DNA of 64,000 nt from NCBI GenBank assembly GCA_964512325.1, contig CAZEGN010000002.1:1-64000 (forward strand), in the 5' to 3' direction. The notes beneath the pieces were generated by a model. It did no database searches. It was not told where the DNA came from and saw nothing but the letters and a program-made list of their open reading frames with translations. Numbering within the stretch: the stretch's first letter is position 1; every line of letters starts with the position of its first letter. The position numbers were made by a program, and so were the translations under genes. Origin of the DNA: JACQZO01 sp964512325 (GTDB lineage: Bacteria > Patescibacteriota > Gracilibacteria > RBG-16-42-10). Below are positions 52,343 through 60,218 of this stretch, piece by piece.

Positions 52343-52355
52343 AAGGGAGGATAGC

Positions 52356-52515
52356 AATTCGCAATTAGGAATTCGCAGTTCGCATGGATTCGACAAGCTC
52401 ACCACAGGATTCGGAATTGAAAGATAGAGACGGATAGGAAGAGCGTGATCGCTCACGGGCACATGTGTCTATCCTCCTCTTTCAATTGCGAATTGCGAAC
52501 TGCGAATTGCGAATT
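52356..52515. repeat. 160-bp inverted repeat built from AATTCGC units
   Basis: Outer arms AATTCGC (52356-52362) and GCGAATT (52509-52515), then inner arms AATTCGCAGTTCGCA (52370-52384) and its perfect complement (52494-52508). GAATTGAAAGA and TCTTTCAATTG continue the stem inward, and CGTGA/TCACG caps it. The left arm carries an extra segment TTCGACAAGCTCACCACAGG that recurs in many unrelated bacterial genomes. The same AATTCGC unit recurs at 61950-61980. Confidence 0.75.
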
Positions 52516-52533
52516 ATTGTTTTCTTCTCCATT

Positions 52534-53124
52534 TCATCTCGAAGCTTGTTTTCGAAGTAGGTTTTCTTTCCAGGTTGCTAAAAAAGTTTTTATCGTTGTT
52601 TGCACGGGTGAGCTTTGGAATGCATTGGCAATTTCATCAATGCTTTTTAGGGCAGCTTGATCAATTGTCCAATCCAGCGCTCCGATGTAGTTTTTAAACT
52701 GTAAACACTCCATATAATCAGCTAACTTTGCCAACCTGTATTCATCACTCTCGTCTTTTTGTAATAAAGACAAAAAGTACTTTTGATCCCGTTGAAAAAA
52801 CTGTGACAAATACCTTGCATTTTCTGCTTCAAAAGCTTTGGCATGTTTCCGTGCACTGGAGTTTTCGCGGGCATAAAACCAATTAATATCACCTCCCAGC
52901 AATTCACCTAAATCATGAACCAAACATATTTCCACAACTTTAAGCAGGTTGAGATTGGCACCGTTCTGGTTACAGAGTCTGGCCAAATGCCAAGCAATAA
53001 AAGTAACAAGATAATGATGTTGCGCCAGATCACTCAACCGGTCTCGAGGAACACCACTAAATACGTAACCATACTGCACTTGGGCACGTGTGAGCTGCAA
53101 CAATGATAATAAATCACTAAACAT
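52534..53124 (-). CDS. HD-domain phosphohydrolase (YfbR/HDDC2-like)
   Basis: 196 residues. HD motifs: H in LAQHHYLVTFIAWHLA, the HD pair in ICLVHDLGELLGGDINW, and a later D in LAKLADYMECLQF. This pattern fits the YfbR/HDDC2 group of 5'-nucleotidases acting on deoxynucleoside monophosphates. It sits 73 bases downstream of a CYTH-type gene on the same strand, so the two may act on related nucleotides. No signal peptide. Confidence 0.85.
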   Translation of the reverse strand: MFSDLLSLLQLTRAQVQYGYVFSGVPRDRLSDLAQHHYLVTFIAWHLARLCNQNGANLNLLKVVEICLVHDLGELLGGDINWFYARENSSARKHAKAFEAENARYLSQFFQRDQKYFLSLLQKDESDEYRLAKLADYMECLQFKNYIGALDWTIDQAALKSIDEIANAFQSSPVQTTIKTFLATWKENLLRKQASR

Positions 53125-53197
53125 AAAGTATACTTTAGTTGCATTAAGCCTGAACTAAAAAGATGACTTTGCTAAGTGAGTAGCGACTCGGTAGAAT

Positions 53198-54088
53198 TTA
53201 ACCAATATCCCGCCAATCTTGAGCGCTAAGCACGCCAGCAGCAATAAGATGATGTATACGCTCAGCTGAAATTTCACCAGCTGTATATGAGTTTCTTAAC
53301 TTTCCTAAAGATCGGCCTGCATAAATGACACCAACAGCTTCAGGTGGCAAATGTCTCAACACACACATCGCAGAGGTGCCACTTACTTGTAACCAGGGTG
53401 ATTTACTAGTAGGAAATAAAATATCCTTAGCCCAGGCCATATTTTTTGCTTGTGCTGCTTTTGTTTCATTGGCAAGCTTATTTGTATCACGCTCACAGTA
53501 AGGCACTTGAGTTTCGATCTCCACAATTCGTCTTGGAAAAACAGCCGCAGTCACATCATGGTGGCACAAGCTCTCATCCCAGGTAACAACATGCGGTCGT
53601 TTTCTTGCATCTTGCAGCCTATTGGTAAATATATCTCTGCCGGTAAAGATAGTACTAAATGGCAAAATACCTCTTGACCTTAAAGCTGCACAGAATTGCT
53701 CACGTGTCAGCGCTTGCGTTTTCTTTTCGCTGAGAGAAAAGAGCTTTTGAGCAAGCGTTGCAATATCAGTTATTTCTCTTTTGCCCTCTCCTTTTTTTAT
53801 CGGCTCCTTCAGGGTCCACTCTGTATCTTTATTGCCAATAAGTGTTTCAACATCTGTTTGCGCTGCCATAGCCAATGAAATATCAGCAGGGAAGAAACAA
53901 CGTGCCCGTAAAGTCTTATTGCCTCTTTGTATTTGCCACTGTGCTGAGCAAGCAGGGTCAGTTACATCAAAAAGAATATTGGCAAAAACCATACGATTAT
54001 GCTCCCAACCATGGCGCATAACAGTGCTCATATCAACAGCCTCATTTTGGGGAACCAGATAACGACACTCTACCTCAATATGTCCCAT
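53198..54088 (-). CDS. CYTH-like (triphosphate tunnel) domain protein
   Basis: 296 residues. Motifs of the CYTH beta-barrel appear in order: HIEVECRYLVP (compare E-I-E-R-K-F-L-V), TLRARCFF, TEWTLKEPI, KREITD, an Arg strand IFTGRD, VTWDESLCHHD (D-E before the last strand) and RRIVEIETQ. Family members hydrolyse inorganic or nucleoside triphosphates or act as adenylate cyclases. The C-terminal 80 residues (about 215-296) are an extension I do not recognise. Neighbours are an HD enzyme downstream and a small frameshifted gene upstream. The call rests on motif order, not a search. Confidence 0.65.
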   Translation of the reverse strand: MGHIEVECRYLVPQNEAVDMSTVMRHGWEHNRMVFANILFDVTDPACSAQWQIQRGNKTLRARCFFPADISLAMAAQTDVETLIGNKDTEWTLKEPIKKGEGKREITDIATLAQKLFSLSEKKTQALTREQFCAALRSRGILPFSTIFTGRDIFTNRLQDARKRPHVVTWDESLCHHDVTAAVFPRRIVEIETQVPYCERDTNKLANETKAAQAKNMAWAKDILFPTSKSPWLQVSGTSAMCVLRHLPPEAVGVIYAGRSLGKLRNSYTAGEISAERIHHLIAAGVLSAQDWRDIG

Positions 54089-54111
54089 AGAAATAAAAAC
54101 AAGAGCACACT

Positions 54112-54356
54112 CTAGTCACAAATCCCTAAATTGGCAAGGGAAGAAAGCATCGAACCATCAACCATTTCAGCCAGGACTGTTTCAATTACTTTCCTCGCTA
54201 TTTCGACGGACCTACCTGGAGTCAGACTAATTCCTGTTTCTTCCGCATGCCATCAGCACGATCTAAGACAATGTTAGTCCAATCTAGAACTTCACCACGA
54301 GCAATCAATAAGACATCAAAAGCAGTGAGAATGTCCTTCTTAATATCTCGTTTCAT
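54112..54356 (-). pseudogene. small gene broken by a one-base deletion
   Basis: Starting at ATG 54356 the frame reads MKRDIKKDILTAFDVLLIAR, continues to DRADGM, then shifts. Reading on in the neighbouring frame gives AEETGISLTPGRSVEIARKV and a coherent tail ending LANLGICD at 54114. Adding one G after the ATG codon of DGM restores one frame of about 81 residues. The ATG is 1 base after the stop of the gene upstream, as expected in an operon. It may be a true mutation or an assembly error. Family unknown. Confidence 0.6.
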
Positions 54357-54357
54357 A

Positions 54358-55740
54358 TTAAGGAATAAATTGCATATCAGCACCACGAACTCCCAAATTC
54401 TTATCAGTAGTAGTAAGCATGTCTCTTACATATAAATCCGCCGTTACAATCTTTCCTTGATAGTCATTCCAACCAGTGAGTAAGCGTCCATTTCCTTTAC
54501 CAGTTTGGCACTGATAGACAAGCATCATGCCATCACTACTCAGCACAGGATGAGAAGCGTCACATTCATCTCGTTCCACTACAGGAGTCAATTTTTCCTC
54601 CTGATAATCATAGTGATAAATTGCATTTTTTCGTAGTGTTCCAAGGACAGTTTCTAGGGTGAATATGAGTTTCGGTTGAGCAGGGAAAAAGTGCAAATCA
54701 AAACTGGTACTCATATCGGGTACCGGCAGCTTTTTTTCATTGCCATCACCATCCATCAAAATCGGCACATTAGCTAAGTCCAAAATATTGGTACTCAAGG
54801 CTGAAATATAAGCGAATCTTTGACCTTGCTCATCAAAACCAGCCATATCGAGAAACGTGGTAGCCATTAAAGCACCATTGCCGCTAGGAACATCACCCAA
54901 AATAATGGCTCCATTCAGATCGATGTAGGCTAAACGGGAACCATCAGGTGTAAAGTAAAATCGGTATGCCCGAGCTTTATTTTCAGCCAAAGGAACTGTC
55001 TTGTGATTGATCAAATCATACATTCTTAAACCTTCAGCCTTACCATTAGGCTCAATATAACTATAGGCAATTCCCGTACTATCTGGTAACCACTGCAAAT
55101 TATCAATTATTTCTCCAGTGCCAGTTGTTACACTGAGCGAATCATTGCTGCTCAAATTAACTACAGTGATTTTAAAATTAGCCTGATTTTGTAAATCCGA
55201 GCGATTTCCCACTATTGCTAAAAGCGCCAACCATTTTCCGTCGGGAGAAATTTCAAACTGCCGAACAAACAGATTCTCAGGACTAATCGGATTGATGCTC
55301 CGTGCAGCAACATCAATCTTCATCACTCGGCCTTGTTCATTAAGATATGCCGCTTGATAAGGCTTGGTACTTGCCTGAAATACATTTTCCGACATTACTT
55401 TACCTAAGGTGTCAGTGGCAGCAGAAAAAACAACGGTATACTGCTGACCATATGGCAGAGGGTTTGTTGCCGTATAGGCAAAAGTACGACCAGACCAGCT
55501 AAACTTCCCCTCAACTGTTGGAGATATTTTAAAGCCAGCTTCAACACTTTTTCTATCCATCAAGCGATTAAAGCGAAATAGAAATTGACCCGTTTGCGGT
55601 GCAATAAAGTCGGAGTGACCATTAAAGTATTCTACGCGTGGTTGAGTAAAATCCCCTCCCACTACCATACCAGCAATTAAGACTGCACAGCAGACAATAA
55701 TTCCCCACGCCATTTTTTGAAAAGAAGATTTAAATTTCAT
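54358..55740 (-). CDS. membrane-anchored Ig-like + TolB/PD40-type beta-propeller protein
   Basis: 460 residues. One N-terminal membrane segment (MAWGIIVCCAVLIAGMVV) and no lipobox. A SbsA-type Ig domain (FRFNRLMDRKSVEAGFKISPTVEG ... PLPYGQQYTVVF) is followed by propeller blades with repeated ISPDGKWLALL, LPDSTGIAYSY, TPDGSRLAYID and SSDGMMLVYQ motifs, as in WD40-like PD40 repeats. Exported to the cell surface; probably a binding protein. Its start overlaps the end of the TIGR03943-like gene by 11 bases. Confidence 0.8.
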   Translation of the reverse strand: MKFKSSFQKMAWGIIVCCAVLIAGMVVGGDFTQPRVEYFNGHSDFIAPQTGQFLFRFNRLMDRKSVEAGFKISPTVEGKFSWSGRTFAYTATNPLPYGQQYTVVFSAATDTLGKVMSENVFQASTKPYQAAYLNEQGRVMKIDVAARSINPISPENLFVRQFEISPDGKWLALLAIVGNRSDLQNQANFKITVVNLSSNDSLSVTTGTGEIIDNLQWLPDSTGIAYSYIEPNGKAEGLRMYDLINHKTVPLAENKARAYRFYFTPDGSRLAYIDLNGAIILGDVPSGNGALMATTFLDMAGFDEQGQRFAYISALSTNILDLANVPILMDGDGNEKKLPVPDMSTSFDLHFFPAQPKLIFTLETVLGTLRKNAIYHYDYQEEKLTPVVERDECDASHPVLSSDGMMLVYQCQTGKGNGRLLTGWNDYQGKIVTADLYVRDMLTTTDKNLGVRGADMQFIP

Positions 55741-56440
55741 ATGGATTATCAGGAATTGGAATTTGCTGCACTACATTGGGTTTTACTACCAGTTGTCTAG
55801 CGCCATTTTTTTCTACTACTTCCATTATTCCCTCGACACGGACCCAGACATCATTTGGTAAAGTAGCTAAAACAGTATGCTCACTAAGCACAGGCAAACT
55901 GAGTACTCTAGCATCAGCGGCACAACAAGTAAGAATAAACTTAGCAACTGCAACCTGACCAGCAGGCATGCTCGGATCACGCAACACAAAACCCTCTATT
56001 ACTACTTTTTGCCCTTGATAGTGAGTTGGTTCAGGGTCGGCATTTAAAGCGATTACCCACTGATAGAGTGTTCTATTTTCAGGCTTAGAACCAAATTGTC
56101 CCACGGCTACGCGACGGCCAATTGTTAAAGCGCCAGTATCCAGACCACGGTCAATTGCAGCTACACTTGATAAAGGCTTCAAGTCGGTCACTAGTATCAG
56201 AATCACCGGCAGAAGCAAACAAATCATTTTCAAAAAAGACCACTTTTCGAAATGATGGTGATGGAGGCGTGAAAAAACAATGGCTAGTGCAAAAACGAAC
56301 ATCACAGCGCTAGCAAAGTACGCCAAAGGCAGAAAGTCGGGATGCAAAAAAAGAAGAACTCTTTTACTAGCAAGAAGCCAAGCAACCACTAAGGAATAAA
56401 GCAAAAACACTGCAGCAATAAAAAGCTTCTTAGCTAACAT
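55730..56440 (-). CDS. TIGR03943/YcgQ-like permease-associated protein
   Basis: 236 residues. Several N-terminal membrane segments (LFIAAVFLLYSLVVAWLLA, LAYFASAVMFVFALAIVF, MICLLLPVILILV) are followed by an exported domain with FILTCCAADARVLSLPVL and NDVWVRVEGIMEVV, the OB-like region typical of the family. Such proteins are encoded beside COG0701 permeases, and here the permease overlaps by 11 bases. The substrate is unknown; the CC pair hints at a metal or thiol role. Confidence 0.82.
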   Translation of the reverse strand: MLAKKLFIAAVFLLYSLVVAWLLASKRVLLFLHPDFLPLAYFASAVMFVFALAIVFSRLHHHHFEKWSFLKMICLLLPVILILVTDLKPLSSVAAIDRGLDTGALTIGRRVAVGQFGSKPENRTLYQWVIALNADPEPTHYQGQKVVIEGFVLRDPSMPAGQVAVAKFILTCCAADARVLSLPVLSEHTVLATLPNDVWVRVEGIMEVVEKNGARQLVVKPNVVQQIPIPDNPYEI

Positions 56441-57332
56441 ATAAATTCATTATAAGGCTTAAAATCAGTACTGCCTGGAATACCAATATTGTCATCACTA
56501 CAATCGCTTTGGCTTTGAATGTACTCGACATCATCAGCAAACTCTTAATATCGATCATCGGACCAAAGACTAAAAAAGCTAATAGTGAGCCTGTAGTAAA
56601 AGTGGAGGCATAGGCTAAAGCAAAGAAAGCATCCACATTTGAACAAATTGATACCACAAAGGCTAGCAACATCATGATCAGAATCGAAACAATCGGTCCG
56701 GTTCCCAAAGTAGCTATTGCTTGGCGAGGCAAAAATGTTTGCGTAGTAGCAGCAATGAGTCCTCCAATGATCAAAAGCACCATCATCTCGACAAACTCAG
56801 TTTTCATTGTCGCCACGAATTCCTGCCAACGTGAGTGCTGTGCATGATTATGATCGATAGTACAAGAAGCGATCACTTTTTCCTGTAAAAGCTCATGCTT
56901 ATCTCTAGCAAAACTAAAAACAAATCCCACAAATACAGCAGTAACAAAAGCAAATAAAAAGCGCAGACCAATAATTTCTGGAATATCTCGAAAGGCCACA
57001 TAGGTGGAAAAAAAGACAATGGGATTCAAGATCGGAGCAGCAAGCAAAAATGTAATTGCCAAATAAGGCGGTACTCCTTTAATGGTAAACTTGCGCGCTA
57101 ATGGAATATTTCCACATTCACATACTGGCAAGAGGAATCCAGTAAGACTAGCATAAACTAAGGCTAAAAACTTATTGCGTGGAATAAAGCGAATGATTTG
57201 CTCCTCAGTAACAAATAAAGAAAGTAATGCTGACAGCAGAACACCAATTAAAATAAAAGGCAAAGCTTCAATTACAAGGCCTAAGAAAATAATAGCGAAA
57301 TCATTTAATTTTGCAGGCAAAACAAAATTCAC
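56430..57332 (-). CDS. COG0701/DUF318 permease (YcgR-like)
   Basis: 300 residues, eight or so membrane segments in two halves. The hallmark GFLLPVCECGNIPLARKF carries the CxC, and the second half has VSICSNVDAFFALAYAS and a GPMIDIKSLLMM segment. Members are linked to metal or organo-metal transport and radical SAM systems in various genomes; none is proven here. First gene of a four-gene overlapping minus-strand operon. It is divergent from uppP across 240 bases, with no other supportable gene in that gap. Confidence 0.87.
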   Translation of the reverse strand: MNFVLPAKLNDFAIIFLGLVIEALPFILIGVLLSALLSLFVTEEQIIRFIPRNKFLALVYASLTGFLLPVCECGNIPLARKFTIKGVPPYLAITFLLAAPILNPIVFFSTYVAFRDIPEIIGLRFLFAFVTAVFVGFVFSFARDKHELLQEKVIASCTIDHNHAQHSRWQEFVATMKTEFVEMMVLLIIGGLIAATTQTFLPRQAIATLGTGPIVSILIMMLLAFVVSICSNVDAFFALAYASTFTTGSLLAFLVFGPMIDIKSLLMMSSTFKAKAIVVMTILVFQAVLILSLIMNLYVS

Positions 57333-57572
57333 AAGTCAGATCTTAAAAAGACACCAATATAGTAGCAGATTTGTTCTGAATTCGTCACCAATTTGCTTTT
57401 CCTTTACAAGAGAAAACAGATAAATAAGTAGGAAAATTCCAATATGTCTTATTCCTATCGTTAGAAGCTTGTTAGAAAAAGCCATAAAATGAAGCACTGT
57501 AAACTGACTAACCGCACCGAGACTGCCCATGAAGAAAATTTGCAGTATAGTACGGCATGAACTTTAGCTTTT

Positions 57573-58358
57573 ATGATCAACTTCATTTTGTTAGGTATCT
57601 TACAGGGCCTTACAGAATTTCTCCCAATTTCCTCTAGTGGTCATTTAATCCTGGCCCGCTATTTCTTTCAATTAGAAACACCCAGTCCGCTCGCAGTTGA
57701 TGCTATTTTGCAATTAGGAACAATTGTGGCTGTATACCTATACTTTGCGCCTGAGTTACTAGAGCTAGGTCGAGACTTCTTTAAAGGCAAAAGAACTGCA
57801 GTTTGGGGAATTATATTGGGCACAATTCCCGCATTAGCCGTTGGACTAATCGCCGAAGGCTTCATTGAAACCAATTTACGCTCTCCCTTTATCGTGGCCG
57901 TCGTATTAATTATAGGAGCTCTGCTTTTCTTGTTAACTGAAAAATTCTTTAGTAAAGGCCAACATGATGTACAAAAAGTCACGCTTAGCAAAAGCCTAAA
58001 AATAGGCCTTGCTCAGTGTCTCGCCTTTATTCCTGGATTCTCACGATCAGGGGCAACGATTATGGCAGGCATGGTCCAAGGTCTTAGTCGTGAGGCAGCA
58101 GCGCGTTTTTCGTTTTACCTATCAATCCCCATCATTACCATATCAGGCTTAAAAAAAGTGTATGATTTAACAAAAGTTGGTCTCCCTACGAACATTACCA
58201 CTGAACTTATTATCGGAACACTTTTCGCTTTCGCTGTCGGTTTAGCATCTATTCACCTCCTCCTCAACTTTGTTAAAAAGCACGGCCTGATTAGCTTTGC
58301 TTGGTATCGCATTATTATTGCCACCCTTGTACTGATTAGTCTATTGGCAATGGATTAG
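57573..58358 (+). CDS. uppP: undecaprenyl-diphosphate phosphatase
   Basis: A 261-residue membrane enzyme that recycles the lipid carrier for peptidoglycan and other wall polymers. Both conserved regions are clear: ILQGLTEFLPISSSGHL (residues 8-24, with the catalytic Glu) and FIPGFSRSGATIMAGM (PGxSRSG). The ATG follows AGCTTTT with no Shine-Dalgarno. Its last 23 bases overlap the convergent gene at 58336. Confidence 0.96.
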   Translation: MINFILLGILQGLTEFLPISSSGHLILARYFFQLETPSPLAVDAILQLGTIVAVYLYFAPELLELGRDFFKGKRTAVWGIILGTIPALAVGLIAEGFIETNLRSPFIVAVVLIIGALLFLLTEKFFSKGQHDVQKVTLSKSLKIGLAQCLAFIPGFSRSGATIMAGMVQGLSREAAARFSFYLSIPIITISGLKKVYDLTKVGLPTNITTELIIGTLFAFAVGLASIHLLLNFVKKHGLISFAWYRIIIATLVLISLLAMD

Positions 58359-59394
58359 TGGCATCCCACAAAACCGCTGCAGCATGCTCATAAGACTTTG
58401 CATATGGTAACAGAGCAAGTGAGCGCATAGTCAAATCTTTTTCCACAGCATTAATGGGACTTAGTCTTACCTCTTTCAGAAAAGATTGATCACCATATGC
58501 ACACAGCACTAAAAGAGCCAACTTTCCCCTTAATTCCGGAACATCATCAAATTGCTCAAGAAGCTTTAGCAATTCACAAAGGTCTAGAAAACAATGCTGC
58601 GATGAAAATTTATCTTTAGAAAGCGACGGATGAGAAAAAGCGAATTGGTGCTCATGATTCAGCTTGAGAGCAACCACCAAATTAATGATATCGCGCACGA
58701 GCGTCGTAACTCGATCTTGGAAAAAAGCGATTTGATTAGACAGCTCATCAAAATCAGCATGATCAAAGAGCGGCGGTTTATACCCTACGAGAGACAAGCG
58801 CATCCTGGTCTCGCACCGACGGGCTTCTTCGCTAAAATATGGCACTGTAAAGGCAACTTCTTTAAAGCTTTCTCTGAGCTCATCAATCATTTCCTCCAAA
58901 AATGGTTCCACTAAACCGACCAGATAATGACGAGGAAAGTTTTTCACTGGGACATCTGAGCAGGTCAGATCTAATCCCTTTTCCCAACGAATCCAGGGCA
59001 ACAACTCTTGAAATGCGATGCACGGTTCAACGTCCTTCTTCTCTAGTACCACAGGAGCTGGCATGCCAGCTAAAACATCAGCAATAAGAACACGTTCTAG
59101 TTGGGCTAATATAAAAGCCCAACGCCTCACATCAACCTGGCTTTGCGATGTAATTCCCAGTTTTCGCAAACAAGCGAAGCTGCGATCAAGCAAAACGGGA
59201 TGTGGTCCATAAAATAACGATTGATACTTATTCCAAAAACGGTCACGCAAAACAATACCGCCAGGCGAAAAAGCCTGAGCGTTAGCAATTAATTCCATTT
59301 CCTGTCCATTGCCTGCACATTTCGCAAATGCCGTTCTTACCGCGTTTAAAATAGTAGCTCCAGAGTAAGCCTTGATTTCAGCTCGATCCACCAT
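58336..59394 (-). CDS. hypothetical protein
   Basis: 352 residues, soluble, helical, no recognised domain. Notable stretches are WAFILAQLERVLIADVLAGMP, CIAFQELLPWIRWEKGLDL and a C-terminal region ALLPYAKSYEHAAAVLWDA. No signal peptide. It overlaps uppP by 23 bases at its 3' end and is divergent from the unknown gene at 59517. Confidence 0.6.
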   Translation of the reverse strand: MVDRAEIKAYSGATILNAVRTAFAKCAGNGQEMELIANAQAFSPGGIVLRDRFWNKYQSLFYGPHPVLLDRSFACLRKLGITSQSQVDVRRWAFILAQLERVLIADVLAGMPAPVVLEKKDVEPCIAFQELLPWIRWEKGLDLTCSDVPVKNFPRHYLVGLVEPFLEEMIDELRESFKEVAFTVPYFSEEARRCETRMRLSLVGYKPPLFDHADFDELSNQIAFFQDRVTTLVRDIINLVVALKLNHEHQFAFSHPSLSKDKFSSQHCFLDLCELLKLLEQFDDVPELRGKLALLVLCAYGDQSFLKEVRLSPINAVEKDLTMRSLALLPYAKSYEHAAAVLWDATNPLPID

Positions 59395-59516
59395 AAAAAT
59401 TCTTAGCTCTCCATTTTGTCAGGAGATGGCATTTTATGCTTACAGCAAAACTTGTCAATTGACACTTGTCGTCGTGGGAGAAGCCGGCTATTATTTCCCC
59501 TTGACTTTTCAAGAAT

Positions 59517-60185
59517 ATGAGACAAGAAATTGATGCATTAACCAAGGAAGAACGAGAAATATCACCACGAGAGTTTCGCTCTCGAATGACAGCAATATTA
59601 GCCACCAGGTCTGGCCGAGAAATACTTGAAGTAGCCGCCACACAACCTCGTTGGGTGCTAGAGATGGAAAGAGACAATTTGCTCATTGCTACTTATAAAT
59701 TTCTTGATCATCATGGTGACCTCCATGTATATGAGGTACCAATCTTTTTCGGTACCTACACCTGTGCAGAACAAAAAAGCATTCCTACTTTAACAGCGCA
59801 AGAAACTGCTCTATATCAGATCGCGGAAAGGAAAGTTCACGCAGTGGAGAGTTTTTCTGCTGAAATAGTAGAGAATGTTGCAAACGCTCCGCGAAACTTA
59901 TATAGCAGCTTCACGATGGATCGTTACTTACTTCAGCTCCGAACATTAGCAAAAAATCTAGAAAAACACAGCTTGCAGTTACTGAAAAACATTTTGACAC
60001 TGATTGGTAAAAAAAGGCTTTCGCAGCAGACATTACAAGCAGCTTTAGCAGAGTTTAACTATGCAGTTCATCATAGCATTGAGAGAACAGTGAGCGACAT
60101 GGACATCCCCCAAAGCACTCAAACAATAGCCAAGCTCTACGAACAACTTGCCCAGACATTGCCCAATATTGCCGACACCGACTAA
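59517..60185 (+). CDS. hypothetical protein
   Basis: 222 residues, soluble and mainly helical, with a beta segment YKFLDHHGDLHVYEVPIFF in the middle. No family recognised. It lies 33 bases upstream of Cys-rich paralog 2 on the same strand, so the two are probably cotranscribed. Four ATGs are possible; 59517 gives the longest clean frame and follows TTTTCAAGAAT. Confidence 0.6.
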   Translation: MRQEIDALTKEEREISPREFRSRMTAILATRSGREILEVAATQPRWVLEMERDNLLIATYKFLDHHGDLHVYEVPIFFGTYTCAEQKSIPTLTAQETALYQIAERKVHAVESFSAEIVENVANAPRNLYSSFTMDRYLLQLRTLAKNLEKHSLQLLKNILTLIGKKRLSQQTLQAALAEFNYAVHHSIERTVSDMDIPQSTQTIAKLYEQLAQTLPNIADTD

Positions 60186-60218
60186 AGAAGCTAATTTGTA
60201 GTCAAGCAAATTCCAATC

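Noticed and set aside
57336..57530. 64-codon frame just upstream of the COG0701 permease
   Set aside because: Spacing would suit a small gene, but the residue mix (Leu, Phe, Ile, Cys, Trp) is typical of read-through of AT-rich non-coding DNA and no motif is present.
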